Below, one piece after another: positions 54,941 to 64,000 of a DNA stretch of 64,000 nt. The first letter of the stretch is position 1; every line of letters begins with the position of its first letter. Origin of the DNA: Pisaster brevispinus. Lineage: Eukaryota > Echinodermata > Asteroidea > Forcipulatida > Asteriidae. The translations under genes and the position numbers were made by a program. The DNA lies in the NCBI GenBank assembly GCA_023634235.1, contig JAMKCF010000007.1, forward strand, positions 7,920,105 to 7,984,104, written 5' to 3'. Below the pieces are notes generated by a model. It was given only the letters and a program-made list of their open reading frames with translations. It searched no databases and was not told where the DNA came from.

Positions 54941-54981
54941 CATTGATCTCTATTATATTGACAATATAGTAGAGATCAATG
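54941..54981. repeat. 20-bp-arm palindrome with 1-base spacer
   Basis: CATTGATCTCTATTATATTG, one A, then its complement with a single mismatch. The outer GATCTCTAT is shared with the palindrome at 25913. Confidence 0.8.
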
Positions 54982-54989
54982 GCAACGGG

Positions 54990-55105
54990 GTCGATTTCAC
55001 AAAGAGATAAGATTAATCTTAAGATGAGTTGTCATTATTACCATAGTGACTTGTATTGTGACATCACACTTTGCTTAGCAACTAAGATTAATTGTCAGTT
55101 ATAAG
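54990..55105. repeat. GTCGATTTCAC-family MITE fragment
   Basis: GTCGATTTCACAAAGAGATA and AAGATTAATCTTAAGATGAG match the left end of 47574-47739. No matching right end. Confidence 0.5.
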
Positions 55106-55310
55106 AGGGCGCGCGCGCGTACAAAGTTGGAGGAGAGTTCATAATTCCAAGAACAGCCACAGGACTATGGGGCGCCGTTTGTCAACTAATTGTTAAGCGT
55201 ATTTTTGACATGTTTTTACCATTGTTTGTAACAGTTAGATGTAAACCGTAGAAAGTTTTGTCAAAATTTGGTTTACATACCATGAATGTACAATCAACGC
55301 TTATAAATGA

Positions 55311-55363
55311 TGATTTACAAACCATGAAAATTAAATTCATCGTAAAACATGGTTTGTAAATCA
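55311..55363. repeat. 16-bp perfect inverted repeat in an AAACCATG-rich stretch
   Basis: TGATTTACAAACCATG and its exact complement flank 21 bases. The surrounding 55190-55430 contains about eight more variants of TTTACAAACCATG in both orientations. Confidence 0.7.
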
Positions 55364-56284
55364 TGGCTTATAAACCATGGACATTAAATCATAAAAACCG
55401 TGGTTTGTAAAACATGGTTTATAAACCTTACAACTCATTGTCAGTTTATTTTACCGGTAATAAAAAAAAGCAACATGATTAATTTAATGTCAACCGTCAC
55501 ACACCAAATTCAGTAAAGCCACAACATCCGTCGCGCCTAATTTTTGTTTTATTACCATCCTTTATTCAGAGAATAACTAGTTTTTTATTGGATATTATGA
55601 CCTTGTGGTGTGGCGATGACGGATAGCTCTGAGGGTTTAGAGTGAGGCTCATCAATAGAAGTCATTCGCTCACATCGTTAAGAGTCAGGGCACCAAACTG
55701 AAGGGTTGAATTTTAAAACAAGATGTGGTTCTCGCTGTAACTAAGCCAGGCAGTTTGAGCTCTGACCGTGCCCATATGCGGATGCCCGGGTGCCTCTGTG
55801 GGTGCATGACACGGAATCCCGCAATATACGGATGCCCTAGTAGATGCCCGTATATGGACGATGCCCATAAGCTAATGCCCACATTACGGACTCCAATGGG
55901 ATTTGCCCATGGGGGGGGGGGGTTATAAACGTTCATTAGAGGGGGAAAATCCCCGATGTTTTCCCTGGCACCCTGTACTTTGTTGTCTCTCAGCGTCATT
56001 AGTTTTGGAGAAAGTTTTCAAATAACAATCAATCAGCCAACCAACCTACGAAATTCAACATGAAAACTTCATGTTTCCGCAAAAAACACAAATCGTTATT
56101 TCAATAAAAGCTTCTTTTTTTTACACCAATGCAAGAAAACTGCAAGAAAACTGTATCTCCACCTGTAATTTGGATTTGTTGGGACGTGAGTACAAACTCC
56201 CTGACAACACATAGGCCTACGCCATCGTTCACTTCTGAAAACTTGATCACCCATGTTTTGTTGTATACAAATTGGTTGAGATCC

Positions 56285-56555
56285 TGAGATAATTTCCTGC
56301 AGGATGATGGCATCCTAAACGTAAGATGACGAAATCCTGATGGTTTATCTCGGGATGACGACATGTTAAAAGTAGGATGTTGTTAACCAGGACAAGTTAC
56401 CTTGGCATGTCGACAATACTATGTCGACACCTTACGATAAAACATATCTGGAAGGCGACATCTTACTTTTGGATGTCGTCATCCCGAGATAGATCACCTC
56501 AGGATGTCGTCATTTTACGTTTATGATGTCATCATCTTGCGGTCAGGATCGCAAC
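56285..56555. repeat. Imperfect long foldback (GGATGACGACAT arms)
   Basis: TTTATCTCGGGATGACGACA on the left pairs with TGTCGTCATCCCGAGATAGA on the right; outer blocks CCTAAACGTAAGATGACG and CGTCATTTTACGTTTATGAT also pair. Arms of about 100 bp around a 60-bp centre. Confidence 0.65.
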
Positions 56556-56559
56556 ACGG

Positions 56560-59500
56560 TCGGATGGCACTTGCAGAGCTCCGTAGAAAACTGTAAGGCC
56601 TGATTGGAATGTCATTATAATAATCTTACTCATTTCAAACACGAATCAAAAATAGAGAGAAGAAAGGTAAATGTTAGTTATGTAACTTTGACTCTCTGAA
56701 TAGAGGAAAACATTAAATAGGCTTTTAAGCTCCCAGGGCAGTCCGGGGAAAAGTTGCACAAGAATCGAGCTCTTTCTACTCACTCTGTAGACTCCTCTTG
56801 GGGTTGTTGTTGTTGTTGTTGTTGTTTTTATGTTATGCATTCGTCTCTTTCACAACTGCAGCTAATAAATGTTGCGCTAACCATGTAAGCGCAGAGCTTA
56901 GCGGTGGATGGGGCCATGACACTTGGTGGGTGTAACCCTAATCACTTTTAAGTCAGCAACATTGCAAATTTCGGTTGTACGTTGATAAAAAAAAAGTAAA
57001 ATTCTAGTCGTATGCGTTCACAGCATCAGTATAATGATATCCAATGGCGTAACTGGTGGGGGGGGGGGGGGGGCTTGGGGGCATGGGGGGCACGTGCTCC
57101 CCCCCATTGACGACCGTGCCCCCCCCCCCCCGTGCACCCCCAATTTGAAATCTGGACTTTGGGGATTGGAAATTTCCAGCGTAAAGTTTATCATTTTATA
57201 ATGCTTTAGGCCTAATGTGATATTTTCGATGTTTTAAAAACTATTTTTCCATCTACACGCAGACAATGTTGGGTTTTTTACACGCCAGATTATCTTATAT
57301 AAAAAAACAGTAATTTTTTTGTAAGGCGCCGAAAAGGGTGTTGTTTAAGAAAAAAGCAAACAGACACTTGGCGAAAAGTACCCCCTCGAAAAAAATGGTG
57401 CACCCCCTTGTGCCCCCCACCCCTAAAATTTTACCCTACGGCCTGCGCTGTCAATGGCGAACTTTACTCCTTATAAGCTAAGGGAACCGTAGTTAAACAC
57501 AACCGACCGACAGACGACACATCACATTTTAGTCAACATATTTTGATTATAGTGGTTTGTTCTCTACGGTTCTATACCCCGACAAAAACTATACAACATT
57601 TCTAAGCATACAAAAGTCAATCTTCCATGAAATAATGTGTAAATCAAAAGTTTTGTTCTGCATGGAATCGCCCTTTTGTTATACCACAATGACAGCGAAC
57701 CACCGAGATAATACAGTTATCGGAAATACCGGTACATGACGTCAATCATTTTGGAGTTCAATCGAATTAACTCATTGTTTAGCTTGTATTCTCAACAGAT
57801 GTCGATTATTATAAGGGAAACAAATGTGGAAAATATGTATCTATATTTGATATTGCACAGCTGGAAGCTGATACTATTGATTGGGTTATTATTGAACGGA
57901 AATGCTCGGGGGGGGGGGTAACAAAAGGACTTCACAGTATTGTCCGGCGGGGACAAGCTTGTGCTGTGAAAATGCATGATTCTTTTGGGCCGATAGCAAT
58001 TATTGTGATATTTTAATCATGTTATTATTATTTATCCAGCCATCTTGTGACAGTACTGTAAAAGAAAACTTAAAAACAATACTTCAATATGGGCTTGGTG
58101 CAACAAAAGCAAGCACTTTATCCTTAGACCTGCTGACCTATGTCCGGTTGAAAAACAAATATAGTATATATAAATATATATTCATTTGTACTAATGTATG
58201 TACATAAAAGTTAACAAATAATAATAAGAGGAATACTTTAAATTGATACCGCATTTAATACTATACATTTCTAAGAGATACTGGAGATAGCTGTATAGGC
58301 CTATTGAGCTGTTTTAGAATTACTGTCACTCATGTTGATATAAATGAACACATGGAATAGTCTCGTCCATGTAAAACCAAGGTACTATCTCTTTATGTTT
58401 CTTGAAAAAGTGACAGCGGCATTGGAATGAACGTGCTCTTCCAATTGCATAATGCATTACCTATTTGTAATTATGTGACCGTCGTATATAAGTAGAACAT
58501 TTCAAAAAATCTTCTCTTCCGAAAACCAATGATAAAGCATCTGTTTATGACACAGTTCTTGACAAATTGAAGATTGGAATACTCTTCGTCGTTCTTTTAG
58601 TTGTACTTCTTCTTCTTGCGTAACGACGCCCAGCCTGAAGAGTCAAATCCGTAGTTGGAAACCAGGACAGTGGAGCATCTGATGATGTGACGGCTCGCCC
58701 TGGCATGATGCCAGGCACGGAAACACCTCCATCTTGGGCAACATGTTGGGACTTGCACGAAATAATGCAGTTTTTTCAATAACCAGTCAACATTCCAACC
58801 ATGAAAATGTGCTGTTATTCTTTTTATCGTTCTTGAAACATTGAGGATTTGAATACATTTAATAGGCCCCCTACTCTCCCGTATGAAATCGATATGCGTC
58901 TTGAAACTTCGGGCTAATAGCACGAATGAACTCTTTCCATTATAAACCAATCGTATTTGAAGATCCCTGCTTCTTTGTCTGAATCAAGGATATAAACGAT
59001 TTTACAGATTAATCCGTGTGGCAGATATAAGCGTTCTACCGGAACTAAGTGGACGTTAATACTTGCTCGTCCACAATTGCCTTGAGACATGGTTTCAATT
59101 TTCCCTGGCATATTTATTTGATATACATGTACAATAACTTTTTAAGTGGGGCATCTGGTTCTGATAAAGTAGCCGTCACTGGTCCCGCGAGGGACCGAGA
59201 GCCCTGCACGGTGTTTTGACACTGCAGAGGCGAGCGATGGCAAAGGTCACCTACGGGGGCAGGTTCGGCTTTTAGCCCCTGGTGTGTACGTGTGCGTACA
59301 GCCATGCATTCGTCTCTTTACGTTGATAGAACTTGATGGACGCTGGGGGATTTTGCAGAACAAAGATCCTTCGAAAAAGGCAGGGAAAATATGTAGCTTT
59401 CACATGGCGTTGCGGTGTGTAATTTTCAGACACATGACGTGATTAGAGAGCATCTTTCAATGGTTTTGCATGTGGCTAGATTTTGAAACCTACCTCCTCT

Positions 59501-60410
59501 TTCTTTGCCTGCGGCCGGTTTCACGAACGTCGTGCGTAACTTGAGCCATGGCGTAAAGTTTCGTGAAATGGGCTACTGGTAGGCTTAATAAAAATCGCAC
59601 AATTTATCTTAAGGAGATAACTGAAGATTTAATCAGGTATAAAGCCTTTCTCAGACATCTGAAAGCACACAGTTCTATGCAACAAGGGTGGCTTTTCTTT
59701 CATTATCTTTTTGCAACTTCGATGACCAAAGGAGCCCAAATTTTCACAGGTTTTTTATTTCATGCATAAATTATGTTGGGATACACCAAGTGAAGATACT
59801 GGTTTTTGACAATTACCAAAAGTATACCCTGCCATTAACTCACTTTAGGTAACTATTTTTGCCATTTTTAATCAGCTATAGAAAGTTAGGATATCGTTTT
59901 CTCCTTTTTAAAATGTCTCGTTTTAATCGTTAAAAATAAAAAATCACTCCAGCTTATGTAGGCCTATAGTTATGTATTGAATATTTTGTGCATGAGTTTG
60001 AATTGTGTTTTTTGTTGTAGGCCTAAGTATTGCATTTGAATGTTTTATAGTGCAGTCATGGAATAAAACCGACAGCATTGATATGGGTCTGTAATTACCG
60101 ATGTGGTGTTTACAACCATTATATATATATTTTGTATGGATACCAGTTAAGCTACTTTTAAACGGTCTGGAAAGACGTCACAAAGCGGCTTGTTAAAAAG
60201 CAAGGTTAGCCTAACGCTTTCGCAAAAGAAATATTTTGCTTTATTTAGTGACAACACCCAAAAAACACCCATATAAGCCATCGCTCTGCCTCGGGCCTGA
60301 CTGATTGGGAGTGGCTGGGTTCAGGGAAAAAAAGTCATCTATTTCCCAGAAAGAATTGGAATGGGCGTTTCAGACGGGTATTTTCTGAGCAGTATACTGG
60401 GTTATTTAGT
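56560..60410. other. Intergenic, low-complexity and unassigned DNA
   Basis: Contains a (GTT)n run at 56801-56825, opposed G and C homopolymers at 57057-57131 and a short TTTCACGAA…TTTCGTGAAA foldback at 59514-59572. No coding exon is supported. A 117-codon minus-strand frame (58950-58597) has no recognisable family and begins at a non-ATG codon. Confidence 0.4.
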
Positions 60411-60418
60411 AGCCCCAA

Positions 60419-60552
60419 GTCTCATTAGTATAGTACTTTTCCCATGTTGCGGCCATCTTGGTTTACTTATTTACACGACAGTGATTTAAACGCATCCATT
60501 TGTAGAAACTTACTCTCAGAATGCTTCCTAAGGAGTATAGTCCCTAATGAGT
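60419..60552. mobile_element. TA-target MITE relative (left end)
   Basis: CTCATTAGTATAGTACTTTT CCCATGTTGCGGCCATCTTG matches the left end of the GACCTTT family. The right end CTAATGAG mirrors only the outermost CTCATTAG. Confidence 0.45.
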
Positions 60553-62394
60553 TTGTAAGTTCACGTGTTTTTTAACATTGCCCATCTCTTGCTTGACTTC
60601 GACAACTTGACAACGAAAATTCTGTTTTGCGATTTTCTAGGGTTTGTGCGTTTGTAGATTGTTTTTATAAACCGTACATTAGAAAACATTTCACTGAAAA
60701 AACTTCCCATCAACAAATATCAAGAATTTAATTTGATGGTAACGTATAACATACTTCCCACTAAAACTAAGTGGAAACTATGCAACTCTTGTTTAAAAAA
60801 AACCTTGCAAACCAAAATTGCTTAAAGTTCTAAAAAAAAAAAAAAAGTATTTATTTTACATTGAAGACACGAGGGATTTGTAAACAAAGCTACGGATGCT
60901 GAACAAGATTGTTCAGATGTTTTTTCCTGTTTGTTTGTGTTGATATATGAGCATGGACTGTGAAAATTTGGGCTCAAATGGTCATCGAAGTTGCAAGAAA
61001 ATAATGAAAGCCTTTCTCAGATTCAAAAATTGTGGGTGAAAAGTTATCTCTTTCTCTAAACAATTACTTCAAAGGGGGTCGTTTCCAACAATGTTTTATA
61101 ATATCAACAGCTCTCCAGTGCTCTTTACCAAGTAAGTTTTTAAGGTCATTCATTGTTTTAGTAATTTTTTATATACCCTGAAAATTTCATCGAAGAGCTT
61201 TTTGTCACATTTTCGTAAACAGCAAAAGGTGATGACGGTTTGTTTTGACGGGGATTTGCATAACGCTCATGCGGGTGTCCAACATTTCGACTTGAGGGTA
61301 GACATTTTGATGTGAACATTAGTGTCCTCGAACGTGGCAAAATGTCAATGTATTCGTTTGAGTTATTTAAATGCTTTCACAATATCGGTATACGACAACA
61401 TCATTCGGTCTGTCAATCTGTCTTACCTACTCAGTTTAGTGCAATTGGTATTTTAAGTTTACATCCAGGTAAGCGTGGGATTGAAAAAGCGCTCATGTTT
61501 CTAATCGTTTAATCGTATTAAAGACCATGTACTTGTGACACAGACATTTTTACAAAAGAGCCACAGAGCCTCGACTTACTGCTTCAATGGACGAAAACAA
61601 AATTTGACGTTTTAGGGAGATTGACATTGAGTATTTTGTATACATTTTATGATATGAAAGAATGGATGAACATCACTGTCTTGCAATGAATTCTTGATTC
61701 CATGTGGTATGGTGGCAAATGCCAGACAGGTGCCCTGGTGCTCGGAAAGTATTTTTGTTTGGAACAAGACAAATTGTCAATACCTAGAGTATAAAGGAAA
61801 GATTACCGGAGGAAGCACAACATGATAAAATAATCCCTCTCCTTCATCCCAATTCCTAAATCAGCTCCACACTAATCCGATAAGGAGCACCTTTACAAAG
61901 ATCTCCTTTTTTATTTCATGCGTTTTATGCTTTCCATAAACTACCTAGTAAAGAATTCCAAGTCAATTCAATTTCTACAAAACTCTTTGCAAATGCACAC
62001 AAGCAAGAACTCAGCTCAGTGGAATGAACTGGGGAAAAAAGGGGGTTTGGTGGGGGCGTAAATACAGCTTATCCCCCGTGGAAATCTCACTGAAGAGCGA
62101 CCAGTTATTTTTGACAAGTGTAAGATTAAGAGTAGGGCAACAACAAAAAAACGTAAACGAACGTTGACAAAATACGAAGAAGAAGAAGAAAAGGAAAAAA
62201 AACAACTACAAAAACAATTTTGTTTTGGAGTATTAAAGTGTTTATCGGTGCCTGGGGGCACAGGGGCACGGGTGGTGGCTAAACAAACCCACGCAAACAT
62301 CTCAGTACTGCTTTGTCCGTAATGTGTCTCGTATCATCAGTAACGACGAGTTATAAACACACATTTTATTTCGTTTATAAATGTACCCGGATAC

Positions 62395-62550
62395 ATCTTT
62401 TTGTTTTTTCCTTTGTCCCTGTACTCCGCACCCTCCCATTTGCTTCGTACACCCAATTCCTTGTGGAGCATCCCAGTCTTTAGAATTCCCCTAAGGGGAC
62501 CTTTTGTTTTACCTTTTTTTCCCCTCGGTCTCCATTTTTTTATAGCGAAT
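62395..62550 (+). repeat. Dispersed repeat shared with 2745-2900
   Basis: TTCCTTGTGGAGCATCCCAG and TCTTTAGAATTCCCC align with the intron 2 copy in the same orientation. Confidence 0.65.
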
Positions 62551-62560
62551 ATTAAAACAT

Positions 62561-62562
62561 TT

Positions 62563-62593
<31 letters not shown>

Positions 62594-62605
62594 GAGAGAG
62601 AGAGC
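62561..62605. repeat. (GA)n microsatellite
   Basis: AGAGAGAGAGAGAGAGATAG and further GA repeats for about 45 bp. Confidence 0.9.
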
Positions 62606-62749
62606 GGGGAGTAGGGAGGGGGAGGGGGTCAGTTACCCGATCTTCAAATTTACCCATAACCAAGAAAACGAGACCCATGATGTCACTCCTGTACTCGTTA
62701 TCATTTATTGTTATTTATTTACCGACGACACAAGTGTTAACTCTGTGAA

Positions 62750-63800
62750 TAATTCTCCTGTGACAACTGGTCTCGACTTGGGGCTGTGTGAGCACGAAAT
62801 GCACCTTTATGATTTTGCGTGTAACGATCACTATCAATTTGTCTTGCTGATCGCCGAGTTCATTATCGTCCATAAGTTTATTTTTTCCAGAACAGCATGC
62901 CTTCCACACAAAGAGTTGTTTACGAAGATGAAACTCTCACTGCAGGGCCACACCACAGAAGAAAAGAGAAGTTTTGAAAAACATTAGTAGAGTCTATAGT
63001 GAGCTTTGCGGTAACGCCTTGTTGTGAAATCCCACACCGATGTAGAGTCCAATCCTGGACGGACCTCGTCCACCTAAATACCCATGTGGGAATGCAACGA
63101 ACCACGCACACCTTACAACAGCGCTGAAGCCAGTATACTTCGCGAAGGGTGTGACATTTGTTTCATGCAGCCCGTGTACTATCCAACTCCCAAATGCCCT
63201 TGGACCATGCGACCTACCTTACGAATGTTACATACATGTATGTGGCTGCAACAGTAGTTTAATTGAGACTACCATCTTGGATGGATCTGGCAGCATCCCC
63301 ACCGACATGGTCGCTAGACATCTTGCTCTACCAGCTATGGCTCTCCCCTCGCCAAGTCGTCTCCAAGTAAGACAAAAAACAACGATCCATCCAGAACCTC
63401 CGTCTTCTTGAAATGTGTTTTCAAAGCATTATCTCAGAGTGTGAAGAGTTTCGGAGTCTTTTTAAGGCCACGAAGTAGACTGACAACCTGAAGTCTTTCC
63501 TAAAGGGTATGACCTGCACCGTTGCGAAAGGAAGGATGGTAATAATACGGTGATGTGGATTATTGGATATTTATTCTGGCCTCAACAATCACCAGATCGT
63601 CATCAAGACAGAGACTGAATTCATGGCTGTCAATCTATTACTGTTTGCTTCTATGTACAGTGTACTGCACACCAAACTGCAGCCCTGTTCACATGAACTA
63701 TCTCATACAGTGCCATTCCAATCTTTGCCTGAGCAACCCTGATGCTGCAATCTGGATGGCTTGGGATATAAATCTCCCAGACATCAACTGAGCCTCAAGT
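62750..63800. other. Unassigned sequence of near-even composition
   Basis: Less A/T-rich than its surroundings and with several short open frames in both directions, one at 63151-63411 rich in Cys and Pro. This could be a decayed transposon coding region or a broken gene; no family motif could be identified. Confidence 0.25.
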
Positions 63801-63812
63801 CTCATCAGTATA

Positions 63813-63984
63813 GACCTTTTTCATGGGGCGGCCATCTTGATTTTCTCCCATTCAAATCAATGTAACCAATATGAGGCTGAAAGGGTAAATAGTCTTGTTC
63901 TTTTTTTTACTATGAATATTAGTATATATTGCTGCTGTTGGATACAGGGAACATGACCAAGATGGTGACTACATGATAAAGGTC
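63813..63984. mobile_element. TA-target MITE, copy at the window end
   Basis: GACCTTTTTCATGGGGCGGC CATCTTG on the left and CAAGATGGTGACTACATGAT AAAGGTC on the right. TA on the left flank, TT on the right. Confidence 0.7.
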
Positions 63985-64000
63985 TTCAGGACCGTCATCA

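Noticed and set aside
58597..59111. Two overlapping minus-strand frames (117 and 65 codons) with a Cys/Trp-rich stretch
   Set aside because: They are in different frames, the longer one starts at TTG, no splice signals join them, and no family could be named. Kept only as a weak candidate.
63151..63411. Cys/Pro-rich 86-codon frame near the window end
   Set aside because: No family resemblance; neighbouring sequence breaks in all frames, so it cannot be called an exon.

Overview
This is eukaryotic DNA with long introns, GT-AG splice sites and dense short repeats. The protein families, the absence of bacterial gene organisation and the style of the foldback and tRNA-derived repeats suggest a deuterostome invertebrate, most likely an echinoderm. 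That organism call is an inference; no single sequence in the window proves it.

Two protein-coding genes are clear, both on the + strand. The first fills 83-14294: a complete 11-exon GDAP2 gene (macro domain plus CRAL-TRIO domain) predicted to encode 496 residues, with every splice phase agreeing. The second is a single-exon coding sequence at 40139-41455 for a TENT5 (FAM46) non-canonical poly(A) polymerase of 438 residues. A strong splice acceptor lies just upstream of its ATG, so it has at least one 5' non-coding exon. Candidate promoters are a CRE/octamer-rich segment with a non-coding exon ending at 30090, and a CCAAT/TATA promoter at 39640-39730. GDAP2 and a TENT5 paralogue are also neighbours in the human genome (1p12), so this looks like old microsynteny.

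The rest is non-coding and repeat-rich. GDAP2 introns carry a truncated non-LTR retrotransposon, tRNA-headed SINE fragments, several foldback (MITE-like) families and, directly before exon 10, a 40-bp tandem array in which every unit copies the exon 10 splice acceptor. The intergenic stretch 14.3-29.7 kb holds a 2.6-kb 20-bp minisatellite (17.6-20.26 kb), MITEs (one caught inside another repeat) and a terminal-inverted-repeat element with a 51-bp minisatellite (28.55-29.22 kb). The stretch 30.1-40.1 kb is probably the 5' UTR intron or upstream regulatory DNA of TENT5. From 41.5 kb to the end no convincing coding exon is visible; the first part may be a long TENT5 3' UTR and the rest is a repeat graveyard.

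The most unusual signal is the array of 12 decoy 3' splice sites at about 11.97-12.49 kb, one of which would add 16 in-frame residues to the GDAP2 CRAL-TRIO domain.
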